Assembly (NCBI GenBank): GCA_965242535.1
Contig: OZ251458.1
Location: 1,798,001-1,862,000 of the forward strand
Reading direction: 5' to 3'
From: VXRD01 sp965242535
GTDB lineage: Bacteria; Latescibacterota; UBA2968
Length of the DNA: 64,000 nt
The stretch's first letter is position 1; each line of letters begins with the position of its first letter. A model generated the notes under the pieces. That model ran no database searches, was not told the origin of the DNA, and worked only from the letters and a program-made list of their open reading frames with translations. Below are positions 44,976 to 53,483 of the stretch, piece by piece. Both the position numbers and the translations under genes were made by a program.

Positions 44976-45022
44976 AAAATGAGATTGTTCCATCTGGAGT
45001 CATTCAAACTGGAGTCATTCAA

Positions 45023-45271
45023 ATGCCGACCTATCCAAAAGTCCGATCCGTTGCCGCCCTCCCAAATAGAAGGCTCAAAGTGACCTTTGTTTCTGGCGAG
45101 GTGAAAATCTACAACTGTGCGCCCCTGATCGCGGAAGACGCATTTTGTCCCTTGAAGGACGAGGCGTTTTTCAAAAATGTGCGCGTGGATTCAACGGGTT
45201 ATGGCATCTCTTGGAATGACGATGTGGATCTCAGCGAATCTGAACTTTGGATTCGCGGAGTAAGGGGTTGA
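45023..45271 (+). CDS. DUF2442 family protein
   Basis: 82 residues. PNRRLKVTFVSGEVKIYNCAPL, then FFKNVRVDSTGYGISWNDDVDLSESELW fit the compact DUF2442 domain, often found beside DUF4160 proteins in toxin-antitoxin-like pairs. No DUF4160 partner is here. It is transcribed divergently from the HsdR-N-like gene and preceded by a tandem direct repeat that could be an operator. A second DUF2442 gene lies at 61767-62063. Confidence 0.85.
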   Translation: MPTYPKVRSVAALPNRRLKVTFVSGEVKIYNCAPLIAEDAFCPLKDEAFFKNVRVDSTGYGISWNDDVDLSESELWIRGVRG

Positions 45272-45384
45272 TAGTGATTCCCCGTTCTCGCATCGCATCC
45301 CGTGTCAAACGCCGCTTCGAGATTGGTAAGGCGGGAGTCGGTGATCGATGCCTCCCCGTTCTCTCCACTCGGCGCACGCGCCTT

Positions 45385-46845
45385 TTACGCCGGCATTGGA
45401 ACGGGTCTCGCGTCCTCTGTCTCGATGCTCCAGTCCGCGAGTTTGCGTTGCAAGTCGGCGATCACATCGCGGTGATCGGGGTTTGTTGCGACATTGTGCA
45501 ACTCCCATGGATCGTTCACCAAATCGTACAGCTCATCCCGATCCCCCATCGGGTCGCGTACGTATTTCCACGCGGCTGTCCGCACCATCTTGCGGCGGCC
45601 CTCGGCCTCGCGCCATTGCAAAGACTGTCCGATGGTCTTTCGCCCCCAAGGCTTCTCGAGCTGTTCCAAATCCGCCATCACAAATGCCGGGCCTCCCGCG
45701 CCGTATTCGGAAAAAGCCGCGTCTCTCGGCGCCGTGTCCGTCACTGTGGGCAAGCCCTCTCCGTGCATGGAACGCGGGATGTCGAGGCCCTGCAACTGCA
45801 ACACCGTCGGCGCGATATCGATCAAATTGACGCAACTCTCATCTGTCGCGCCCTGTGGGATATGCCCCGGCCACGAGACGATGAGCGGCACGCGCGTCAA
45901 ACAATCGTAAAACGCGCCCCCTTTGGAAACCTGCGCGTGTTCGCCCGAAAAATCGCCGTGATCAGAGCAGAAAATCACAATCGTATTTTCGCGCAAATGC
46001 AGGCGGTCCAGCGCGTCTAAAATCTGCCCCACGCCATCGTCCAAGAATCGCACCATCCCGTGGTACACGCCCACGCAACCCCTGACGTGTTCGATGGGAT
46101 CGTCCCCCACGCCGAGCATGGCGTGCAACACGCGGTTGCGCTCGGGCGCCGTGCCATCGGTGTATTCATCGGCGCGCCACGGCGGCATCGCCACGTCATC
46201 GGGGGCAATGGCATAGGATTCGGGACACTCGTAAGGCGTGTGCGGATCCGGAATGGATACCCACAGCGCGAAGGGATCGTCGCCAACTCGCTCCAAAAAC
46301 CGCACGGTTTGACCCGCGACGAGTCCGGTCGAATAATCCTCGAGTGGGAAATCGCTGACCGCATGGGAAAACCGCGGGCTGATCTCCGGCATATTTTTTC
46401 GCACCGCATGCGCCGCGTGGATCGATTCGATGGGCCGAAACCAATCCATCCCCTTTGTCGCGGCATCGCGGGGCAAGCCCCCGTGGGAAATCTCGCACCA
46501 CACGTCGAACAAGTCGAGATCGCTTTGTCGCTCAAAACAATGGTTTTTTCCGATCAGGCCGCACCGATAGCCCGCGGCTTTCCACAGCTTAAACGCATGC
46601 ACCGCATCGCCCGGCATCAAGGTCTGATTGCGCCGTCCCCCGTGCGAATGCGGAAATTGCGACGTCCAAAACGACACGCGGCACGGCACGCACAGGGGAT
46701 GGGGCGTCACCGCGTGTTTGAACAACACGCCCTCATTCGCCATTCGCTCCAACGATGGCGTTTGGCAAAACGCGCTGCCGTACAAATGGCTGGCCGTGGC
46801 CTTCATCTGATCGCTCATGATGACGATGACATTGGGTTGGTTCAT
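45385..46845 (-). CDS. Sulfatase
   Basis: 486 residues from MNQPNVIVIM with an AGGAG site. The metal-site SDQ at 11-13, the formylglycine motif CVPCR (C52, R56; generic CxPxR, with Cys in place of the usual Ser), and FCSDHGDFSGEH in the C-terminal half define a type I sulfatase. It hydrolyses a sulfate ester after Cys52 is oxidised by a formylglycine-generating enzyme, which is not in the window. There is no obvious signal peptide. It is probably involved in using sulfated glycans, in keeping with the neighbouring sugar genes. Confidence 0.9.
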   Translation of the reverse strand: MNQPNVIVIMSDQMKATASHLYGSAFCQTPSLERMANEGVLFKHAVTPHPLCVPCRVSFWTSQFPHSHGGRRNQTLMPGDAVHAFKLWKAAGYRCGLIGKNHCFERQSDLDLFDVWCEISHGGLPRDAATKGMDWFRPIESIHAAHAVRKNMPEISPRFSHAVSDFPLEDYSTGLVAGQTVRFLERVGDDPFALWVSIPDPHTPYECPESYAIAPDDVAMPPWRADEYTDGTAPERNRVLHAMLGVGDDPIEHVRGCVGVYHGMVRFLDDGVGQILDALDRLHLRENTIVIFCSDHGDFSGEHAQVSKGGAFYDCLTRVPLIVSWPGHIPQGATDESCVNLIDIAPTVLQLQGLDIPRSMHGEGLPTVTDTAPRDAAFSEYGAGGPAFVMADLEQLEKPWGRKTIGQSLQWREAEGRRKMVRTAAWKYVRDPMGDRDELYDLVNDPWELHNVATNPDHRDVIADLQRKLADWSIETEDARPVPMPA

Positions 46846-46860
46846 GGGGATTCTCCTATT

Positions 46861-47026
46861 TGATTGACTGCGGACAGACACGGGGGCCTGTCCCTACGGG
46901 TGATGGTTACATGGCGAACTGACCGCTGACCACTACGCCTCTTACCTCTCCCGTCTCCCGTCTTGTATCTTCGGACAGGCACAGGGGCCTGTCCCTACGA
47001 TGTCCCAATAATTTTTAGATGGCTTC
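46861..47026. repeat. REP-like hairpins, heptamers and a solo right end of element B
   Basis: Two REP-like hairpins (near 46869-46895 and 46973-46998) flank a short heptamer run. TCCCAATAATTTTTAGATGGC to 47026 is the right end of an element B copy whose left part is lost; the next complete copy follows after TTA. Confidence 0.75.
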
Positions 47027-47029
47027 TTA

Positions 47030-47192
47030 GAAGCCATCTAAAAACTCGGACCGCCATTGAGATCGTCGCAAAAGCATTCGCTTTTCGCAGGTCAAAACCA
47101 TACATAGCGCGAAAATAGGACGCCTTGATTCCCCCCTTCCTCGCAGGAAGGGGGGCCGGGGGGGTAGGTCCCAATAATTTTTAGATGGCTTC
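47030..47192. mobile_element. Dispersed element B, complete copy 2 (163 bp)
   Basis: The same ends as copy 1 (GAAGCCATCTAAAAA inverted), flanked by TTA on both sides (47027-47029 and 47193-47195). The right-hand TTA is the reverse of the TAA stop codon of the S9 peptidase gene, so the insertion was at or next to that stop. Confidence 0.9.
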
Positions 47193-48989
47193 TTAGGGAT
47201 CGGGCGGCATATACTTCAAAAACCACGCCAAGGTCCGCCGCGCACTGTCGCGTCGGGTATTCGCTTTGCGAAAGCCGTGCCCCTCGCCCGGATAGACCAC
47301 GAGGCCCACGGGCACGGCCAACGCCTCTAGGGCGCGATAGGTCACTTTGGATTCCGATAGGGGGCAGATCGGATCTCGATCTCCGTGCAGCAACAAAAGC
47401 GGTGCGCGAATCGCGCCCAAGTGCGGAAACACATCGCTGATGCGCGTGCGTTCTGTAATGGGCCATGACAGGGGGGCCACGTACTCCGTCTCGTAGGTAA
47501 AATCGCCCGTTTCCAACGTCATGCGGCGGATGTCGATAAACCCGTACAGCGCGACCCCTGCGCGAAAGCGATCCGTCGATGCCAGGGCCTGCAAGGTCAT
47601 ATATCCCCCGTAAGACCCCCCGAAAATGCCCACCTGATCGCTCGTTGCGATTCCCTCATCGATCAAAAAATCCACGCCGGAAATGATGTCGTGGAGATCG
47701 GCTCGCCCTTGGCAGCCGATATTGCCCCGCGCGAAATCGTCGCCAAACCCCAAAGACCCGCGAAAAGCCGGGCGAAAAACCCGATAGCCCGCTCGGAGCA
47801 GATGGCGATAGCGCGCCGCCTCGCTCCGCACATTTTCCACGGGCGCGGCCGGGCCTCCGTGCGCCGATACGAGCAGGGGCGCGGGCCTTGGCGTATCATC
47901 GGCTTCGTAGAACATGCCTTCGATAGCCGTGCCATCCGGCGCTTTCCACGCGAGTTGCGACACGCGCAAGTCCTCGCAATTTTCCGGCTGGGGCAAGGGG
48001 ATGCGGCGCGTGCCCGTCCAAATTGCGGGAAATCGCTCGCGGTCTTCGGTTTCAAAAACGGCCCGCCCATCGCGCATCCAAACGACGTCCGATACCGCGT
48101 CCGCGTCCAATTCGCCGACTGGGGCGCCGTCTAAGTCCAGCACTTTTGTGCGGATTTCCAAGCCTTCTACAAACGATACCCACGCGGTTTTTCCCCGATG
48201 CCCCCAGCCGAATCGCGCCACGCATCGCCCGCCTTTCGTGAGATTTTTCCGCGCGTTGCCATCCCATGACGCCCACCACACGTCCGTGTGCGTGGTGATG
48301 GGATACTCGGCTTCGCAGTTGGCTTCGTAGAGATAGCCCGATCCGTCCGTTGCCATTGTTACGCGCCCCGCTTTGCCCGCGCCCTCGGTCAGGCGGCGCA
48401 CTTCGCCCGCGTCCAAATCGAATCCGCAAAACTCCGCGCGCTGCGCTTCTTCGGGCACCGCATTGAGGGGTTCGCGCCACGCGATTCTGCGCCCGTTCCC
48501 GCACATGCTCAACCCACTGCATCCCGCTGGCACTTGGGCGAGGTCGCGCCATCCCTCGGTTGGCGCGTATCGACACAGGGTTATCTTCCCTCGCGGCGAC
48601 GGATAAAAATAGGGCGCGTCCGGATCGACGCCCGGGCATCTGTCCACCAACGCGACCGCGATCAGCCCTTGCGCGTGCCTTATGACATCGCGGGAAACCG
48701 CGCCTTTTGGCAGGTTGAGCAACCGCGCCTTGTCGCCCGCCAAATCGACGTGCCAAATCGCGTTTTCGGATTCGACCAACGCGCCGTGTTCATCGCCCGA
48801 CCATAGCCGATCCACGGACTCGAACCCCTCTATCGGCTCGAGCGCGTTTGCCGTCAACTGGAACAAACACCCGTTCAATATGACGAACGCGACCTCGTCC
48901 CCCACGCGCGCCATACCTCGAACGCGCCTGAGATCCAAATCCGGATCGGTCAACCGCTCCAAATGCGGTGGCAATTTGACTTCATCCAT
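47193..48989 (-). CDS. S9-family peptidase (prolyl oligopeptidase / acylaminoacyl-peptidase type)
   Basis: 598 residues. The N-terminal two thirds form a seven-bladed propeller-like region; the C-terminal alpha/beta-hydrolase has the nucleophile elbow IFGGSYGGYMT, the aspartate in LLLHGDRDPICP and the histidine in YPGEGHGF. It cleaves short peptides in the cytoplasm or periplasm; no signal peptide is seen. The stop codon TAA is the target duplication of element B copy 2, so the original C-terminus may have been slightly different. Confidence 0.88.
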   Translation of the reverse strand: MDEVKLPPHLERLTDPDLDLRRVRGMARVGDEVAFVILNGCLFQLTANALEPIEGFESVDRLWSGDEHGALVESENAIWHVDLAGDKARLLNLPKGAVSRDVIRHAQGLIAVALVDRCPGVDPDAPYFYPSPRGKITLCRYAPTEGWRDLAQVPAGCSGLSMCGNGRRIAWREPLNAVPEEAQRAEFCGFDLDAGEVRRLTEGAGKAGRVTMATDGSGYLYEANCEAEYPITTHTDVWWASWDGNARKNLTKGGRCVARFGWGHRGKTAWVSFVEGLEIRTKVLDLDGAPVGELDADAVSDVVWMRDGRAVFETEDRERFPAIWTGTRRIPLPQPENCEDLRVSQLAWKAPDGTAIEGMFYEADDTPRPAPLLVSAHGGPAAPVENVRSEAARYRHLLRAGYRVFRPAFRGSLGFGDDFARGNIGCQGRADLHDIISGVDFLIDEGIATSDQVGIFGGSYGGYMTLQALASTDRFRAGVALYGFIDIRRMTLETGDFTYETEYVAPLSWPITERTRISDVFPHLGAIRAPLLLLHGDRDPICPLSESKVTYRALEALAVPVGLVVYPGEGHGFRKANTRRDSARRTLAWFLKYMPPDP

Positions 48990-49184
48990 AACGACGACCT
49001 TTCATCTTTATCCACGGGGGGATGACTGCGATAGCGGTTCAATCGCCCTCCAAAATAGCGCGATACCTCGGTCTGTGCAACCGCACAATGCACGGGCGCG
49101 GCGCAATCCCTTTCTCCTTGCATTCAAAGCCAAAATTTGTTTTTGTATGTCCACAAAGCCGAGATGTGAAAGGAGATGATCACC
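48990..49184. other. Divergent intergenic region, nothing recognised
   Basis: Separates the S9 gene (minus) from the HNH pair (plus). Only the AGGAG site before 49185 is evident; no promoter was called. Confidence 0.5.
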
Positions 49185-49544
49185 ATGACAAAGGTAGCGA
49201 TTTTGCCTATACCGACCGTCCGAGGCGCGCTTGCCTACCATGCGGTATCTGGGACGCGATACGGTTTGGGCAAAACAGCGGGGGAGGCGTTGGATGCTCT
49301 CACAGCACAGTTAGAGGACGATGCCAGTACACTGATCATCATGCAAAGTTTGCGCCCGGATCCCTTTTTCACCACTGCCCAGCAGGAGCGACTGGTGGCA
49401 TTGATGGCACGCTGGCGAACCGCGAGAGACCGAGGCCATACCCTGCCTAGTGATGAGCGGATCGAACTGGAGACACTCATCGAAGCGGAGTTACACGCAT
49501 CTAAGGCTCGATCGGCCGCCCTTGCGGACGAGTTAGCGCGATGA
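49185..49544 (+). CDS. Conserved partner of an HNH endonuclease
   Basis: 119 residues from MTKVAILPI, chosen for AGGAG nine bases upstream; an ATG nine bases earlier is too close to it. VRGALAYHAVSGTRYGLGKTAGEALDAL recalls small proteins that precede HNH genes of this kind; the second half (FFTTAQQERLVALMARW...) is a helical segment. The last codons overlap the HNH start (ATGA). Function unknown; a regulator or toxin-immunity role is possible. Confidence 0.65.
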   Translation: MTKVAILPIPTVRGALAYHAVSGTRYGLGKTAGEALDALTAQLEDDASTLIIMQSLRPDPFFTTAQQERLVALMARWRTARDRGHTLPSDERIELETLIEAELHASKARSAALADELAR

Positions 49545-49939
49545 ATCCGCACTATACCCAAGTGGCACTTCGCGCCGCACATCGCTGTGAATATTGCCAT
49601 GCCCCGGAAGCCGTGTTCAATTTTCCAATGGAGGTTGAACACATCGTGCCCGTCTCTCGTGGCGGCGGTGATCACCTCGCAAACTGGGCCTTGGCCTGCC
49701 GTGCCTGCAATCTCTATAAAGCCACAAAAGTTAGCGGCAGGGATCCCGAAACACAGGCTGTAGTCCGTTTATTCCATCCCCGCCGAGATCGATGGAGAGA
49801 TCATTTTCATGCGAACGAGAGCGGAGAAATTGTGGGTAGAACGCCGCTTGGTCGAGCAACAGTAGTGTGCTTGAGGATGAATAGTGCGTCACAGGTCGCA
49901 GCACGGCAACAATGGATGCGGCTCGGCCTTTTCCCGTAA
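49541..49939 (+). CDS. HNH endonuclease
   Basis: 132 residues. CEYCHAPE (zinc knuckle), VEHIVPVSRGG and then NWALACRACNLYKA form a complete HNH nuclease domain in residues 17-67. The gene is coupled by ATGA to the one before it. Such small HNH proteins can be homing, restriction or toxin-like enzymes. The tail after residue 90 is not conserved in any family that I recognise. Confidence 0.85.
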   Translation: MNPHYTQVALRAAHRCEYCHAPEAVFNFPMEVEHIVPVSRGGGDHLANWALACRACNLYKATKVSGRDPETQAVVRLFHPRRDRWRDHFHANESGEIVGRTPLGRATVVCLRMNSASQVAARQQWMRLGLFP

Positions 49940-49979
49940 ATATCCCATACCCATCATTCAATAGGAAAGGAGCAACACC

Positions 49980-50522
49980 ATGACTGGATTCGATACCCTC
50001 AAGGCAGCCGTGCGGTTGCAAAAGGAAGCGGGATTCGAAGAACACCAAGCGCGTGCCTTGGTGACCATTTTTGCCGCAGGCATCGGTGAAGAACTGGCGA
50101 CAAAAAATGATCTGGAGAGAACCGAGATCGCCCTGAAAAGCGATCTGGAGAAAACCGAGACCGCCTTGAAAAGCGATCTGGAGAAAACCGAGACCGCCCT
50201 GAAAAGCGATCTGGAGAAAATGGAGACCGCTTTGAAAAGCGATCTGGAGAAAACCGAGACCGCTTTGCAAGGCCAGATCTTCGAGCTGAAAAGCGATCTG
50301 GAGAGAACGGAGACCGCCCTGAAAAGCGATCTGGAGAAAACCGAGACCGCTTTGAAAAGCGATCTGGAGAAAACCGAAACGACGCTGAGAGGGGAAATGG
50401 AAAAGATGGCGGCGGTGTTGCGGAGTGAGATGCGCGATCTCGAGCAACGCATGACCTTGCGGCTCGGGGCGATGATCGCCGCGGCGGTGGGCATTCTCGT
50501 GGCGGTGGATAAGTTGCTCTGA
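49980..50522 (+). CDS. Coiled-coil membrane-tail protein, DUF1640-like, with hendecad repeats
   Basis: 180 residues. The start FDTLKAAVRLQKEAGFEEHQARAL is followed by about eight near-identical 11-residue repeats (ALKSDLEKTET), a perfect coiled coil made by 33-bp DNA repeats, then a C-terminal hydrophobic segment AMIAAAVGILVAVDKLL. This is the DUF1640/CCDC90-like layout. A related gene is at 53484-54128 and a remnant at 51996. The sequence has the high repeat identity of recent slippage. An AGGAG site precedes it. Confidence 0.75.
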   Translation: MTGFDTLKAAVRLQKEAGFEEHQARALVTIFAAGIGEELATKNDLERTEIALKSDLEKTETALKSDLEKTETALKSDLEKMETALKSDLEKTETALQGQIFELKSDLERTETALKSDLEKTETALKSDLEKTETTLRGEMEKMAAVLRSEMRDLEQRMTLRLGAMIAAAVGILVAVDKLL

Positions 50523-50737
50523 CCGAGAGCGCATCCGTCGATCTGTGACCGAGTGCTTGTCCTCGCATCCGCCGACGGATTGGGGCCGACACTGATCTTT
50601 TGTTTTTTGAATGGCGAATGCAGTAGCTATCTCATCTCTCGTATCTTAGCTATCGGCGTTCAGCAGTGAGCCGGTGGATAGGGTCTGATAGCGGCCTGCC
50701 TTTCGCCTTTCACTTCTCTCCTCGAAAGGAGTTTCCC
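50523..50737. other. Intergenic region before the enolase-family gene
   Basis: No gene recognised. The first 35 bp after the stop (TGACCGAGAGCGCATCCGTC) recur after the remnant at 52047, showing that the duplication includes flanking DNA. Confidence 0.55.
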
Positions 50738-51889
50738 TTGAAAATCACCGATGTCGAGACCATTCGCTTTGCGTACATTTCCAACACCGAGCGCGACAGC
50801 GACGGACACGGGCATCCGGGGCCGGAACGCGAAGCCGTTCAGACCTTGCTCAAAATTTCGACCGACGAGGATGTGTGCGGGTACTGGTTTGGCACCAATG
50901 CCGAGGTGATCCACAACGTGGTCAAGCCCGCGTTGCTCGGCGAAGATCCGTTTATGCGCGAAAAAATCTGGCGCGATCTCAACCATCGGCAACGGCTCAA
51001 CTTGGGCACGCTGTCCGACAAAGTGATCATGTCGGTCGACCTCGCGTTGTGGGACCTGGCCGGGCGTGCGGTCGATCAGCCGGTTTACAAATTGCTCGGC
51101 GGGTACCGCGACAAAGTGCCCGCGTATGCCTCGACCATGTGCGGCGACGACCTCGAAGGCGGTTTGAGCACGCCCGAGGAATATGCGCTATTCGCCGAAT
51201 GGTGCATGGAGCGCGGCTATCCCGCGTTCAAACTCCACACGTGGCAACCGCCCTACGAGGGCGCGCCGAGTGTCAAACGCGACCTCGAAGCCTGTGCTGC
51301 GGTGCGCGAAGCCGTCGGCCCGGATGTGCCGCTCATGCTCGACCCCTATCACTATTACGACCGCGAAGCCGCGCTCGCCTTGGCCAAAGGGCTTGAAAAA
51401 CTCGACTATTACTGGATGGAAGAACCGATGGACGAACACAGCATGTCGTCTTACGTCTGGCTGTGCGAGCAAACGCATATCCCGATCTGCGGCCCGGAAA
51501 CGTGCGAGGGCAAAATGTATGTGCGCGCCGAGTGGATCAAAGCCGGCGCGTGCGATATTTCCCGTTGCGGAGTGGGCGACGTGGGCGGGTTGACGCCTCT
51601 GATGAAAACCGTCCACCTATGCGAATCCTTTGGCATGCGCTGCGAAATCCACGGCGGCGGCCCCGGCAACTTGCACGCCTTGTGCGCCATGTCCAACGGC
51701 GAATTTTACGAGCGCGGCCTCCTCCATCCCTTCATCGACTTCGACGAACCCGCGCCCTGGCTACGCGAACACGGAGAGCCGATGGACGACGAGGGCTTTG
51801 TCCGCGTTCCCCAAAGGCCGGGGTTGGGCATGAATATCAACTGGGAGTATATCGAAAAAAACAAAATTGATAGCGGATTGCGCGGATGA
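50738..51889 (+). CDS. Enolase-superfamily dehydratase/racemase-like enzyme
   Basis: 383 residues from a TTG start (LKITDVETIRF, initiator Met), supported by AAAGGAG seven bases upstream; no nearer ATG fits. FKLHTWQPP gives the KxH-like base position, LMLDPYHYYD, WMEEPMDE and ICGPETCEG the metal-binding acids, and CEIHGGGPGN the general-acid histidine. The layout is that of acid-sugar dehydratases (mandelate racemase subgroup). It follows the DUF1640-like gene but is probably a separate unit. Substrate unknown. Confidence 0.85.
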   Translation: MKITDVETIRFAYISNTERDSDGHGHPGPEREAVQTLLKISTDEDVCGYWFGTNAEVIHNVVKPALLGEDPFMREKIWRDLNHRQRLNLGTLSDKVIMSVDLALWDLAGRAVDQPVYKLLGGYRDKVPAYASTMCGDDLEGGLSTPEEYALFAEWCMERGYPAFKLHTWQPPYEGAPSVKRDLEACAAVREAVGPDVPLMLDPYHYYDREAALALAKGLEKLDYYWMEEPMDEHSMSSYVWLCEQTHIPICGPETCEGKMYVRAEWIKAGACDISRCGVGDVGGLTPLMKTVHLCESFGMRCEIHGGGPGNLHALCAMSNGEFYERGLLHPFIDFDEPAPWLREHGEPMDDEGFVRVPQRPGLGMNINWEYIEKNKIDSGLRG

Positions 51890-51929
51890 AAGGAGGGTGG
51901 ACATGATCGGAGCGAGACGGCGAAAGGCG

Positions 51930-51955
51930 CAGAGTGGGGTACAACTGCGACGCCT
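51930..51955. repeat. Decayed palindrome of family C
   Basis: GTGGGGTACAACTGCGACGCC is a diverged copy of the repeat at 22861-22886; the hairpin arms no longer pair fully. Confidence 0.5.
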
Positions 51956-51995
51956 CATCAGCCGTTCAAAAACGCGAAAGGGAAAGCGGAGCGCG

Positions 51996-52079
51996 GCGAT
52001 GATCGCCGCGGCGGTGGGAATTATTGTGGCGGTGGATACGTTGCTCTGACCGAGAGCGAATCCGTTGATCTATGACCGA
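51996..52079 (+). pseudogene. 3' remnant of a DUF1640-like gene
   Basis: AMIAAAVGIIVAVDTLL followed by TGA repeats the C-terminus of 49980-50522 with three residue changes, and the next 30 bp of flanking DNA also match. The coiled-coil part is absent. This is what is left of a second copy after deletion. Confidence 0.75.
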
Positions 52080-52300
52080 CCGGTCACTCGCATCCCATCA
52101 GTCGTGGGCCCCCTACGATAGGGGTATCCCAGCGTCCATTAGTGATTGCGCGAATGCTTTCGTGCGCGGTGCGAACGTCCAAGTCATACGCGCCGTACAC
52201 CGTGCCCAAAATGGTAGAGAACACGCCGAGTTTGTACAGCCCAGCCCCGCGAGAGCTGACCTGAGAGATGGCCCGCTGTACCCCATTCCGTCGATGCCCC
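52080..52300. other. Intergenic region after the STAS-HATPase gene
   Basis: A 77-codon minus-strand frame (52084-52317) overlaps the end of the HATPase gene, but it lacks a ribosome site and recognisable similarity; I do not call it. Confidence 0.4.
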
Positions 52301-53170
52301 TCACAGCTTCTCGTCAAGCCTGATGCTCACCTGCGTGCCGGGGAACATGGCAGACGGATACACCCAGGTGCGGTCGCCGCGAATGCACACCCGTTCATCG
52401 CCCGAGCGAATGTGGAGGCTACCGTCGTTTTCGAGGCAGATTTGTTTCACGATGTATAGGCCCAAGCCCCGCGTGTCGCCCCGCGAGACCGCTTTTTGAA
52501 CCGCCATTTGGATCGCCTGCCCGTGTGTCCACCGAGACGCCTCGTGCTTGGTGGATAGGCTTTCCCGAATGCCCATGCCCAAGTCGCACACGCCGATAAT
52601 CGCAAATTTTCGCTGCGACTTGTGATGGACATAGCGTTGCGCCACCACGAATCCCTTATCCCCGCTGTGGTCGAGAATATTGTGACACAACTCGGCCACC
52701 ACATTCTTGAAGCCCGTAATCTCCCGCACGGTATAGCGCAACTCCGCGCTCAAAATAGCCCCTACCCGCGCTTCGATCACGCCCAACACCTGCTCGATAT
52801 CCCCCCGTTGCTCGATGGCCGTCATTTCCAACAGGCTTTCGTTGTGGACCGGCGGTCGTCCCATTTGCGGCGTGCGTTCCACGGTCACATAAGCCCGCAG
52901 GATGTCGAACACGTTCATCCGCGTCAAATAACTCTCGATATCCGAATCCGCGGGCAGGCGACAAGCGATGTCCCAGTATTTGGTGCTCAAATGCCGGCCG
53001 ATCAAACACAACATGCCCATGCCGTAGGGATCGGCAAAGTTCAGATTCGATAGGTCTAAGATGATATCGTCCGCATCTCGCCGCGCCCAAAACGCATTGA
53101 GGTCGCGCAACACTCGGTCGCAGGAAACGGCGGACAGGGTTTGGGCGGCGATTGAGAGGGTGTCGGTCAT
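52301..53170 (-). CDS. STAS-like domain fused to a GHKL ATPase (anti-sigma-factor-like)
   Basis: 289 residues from MTDTLSIAAQ. Residues 1-95 resemble a STAS domain (DIILDLSNLNFADPYGMGML); the rest is a HATPase with N-box VVAELCHNILDHSG, G1 CDLGMGIRES and G2 DTRGLGLYIVK. This combines in one chain the two partners that are normally separate in SpoIIAA/SpoIIAB-type switches. The serine or threonine that is phosphorylated in classic STAS domains is replaced (DPYGMG), so a different signalling mode is likely. No sigma factor or PP2C gene is adjacent. Confidence 0.8.
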   Translation of the reverse strand: MTDTLSIAAQTLSAVSCDRVLRDLNAFWARRDADDIILDLSNLNFADPYGMGMLCLIGRHLSTKYWDIACRLPADSDIESYLTRMNVFDILRAYVTVERTPQMGRPPVHNESLLEMTAIEQRGDIEQVLGVIEARVGAILSAELRYTVREITGFKNVVAELCHNILDHSGDKGFVVAQRYVHHKSQRKFAIIGVCDLGMGIRESLSTKHEASRWTHGQAIQMAVQKAVSRGDTRGLGLYIVKQICLENDGSLHIRSGDERVCIRGDRTWVYPSAMFPGTQVSIRLDEKL

Positions 53171-53483
53171 GGGAGGGGAGACGGGAGACGGGAGAGGCAA
53201 GAGGGAAGACGGGAGAAGGAAGAAGGGAGAAGCAATCTCAACCGTAGGGACAGGCCCCCGTGCCTGTCCGAAGATACAAGAGGGGAAAGGCAAGACGGGA
53301 GACGGGAGACGGAAGAGGCAAGAGGCGAGAGGCGTTAGTAGTTCGATCAACCGCAAGCGCGTCGCTTAGGCGCACGCGCAAGCACAGGTGTTGCCAACGC
53401 CGGAGTCTCGTGACTTTCATCCGCGTCCAAAGGTCGAGGGTATCCAGCGTTGGGGCAACGCAGAAAATAGGTGAAATGAACCA
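53171..53483. repeat. Heptamer array and REP-like hairpin
   Basis: From 53171 to about 53340 GGGAGAC/GGGAGAG/AAGAGGC heptamers surround the hairpin GGACAGGC-CCCCGT-GCCTGTCC (about 53248-53270) with its GAAGATACAAGA tail. No gene from 53340 to 53483. Confidence 0.8.

Noticed and set aside
52084..52317. 77-codon minus-strand gene after the STAS-HATPase gene
   Set aside because: It overlaps the previous gene, has no ribosome site and shows no recognisable family.
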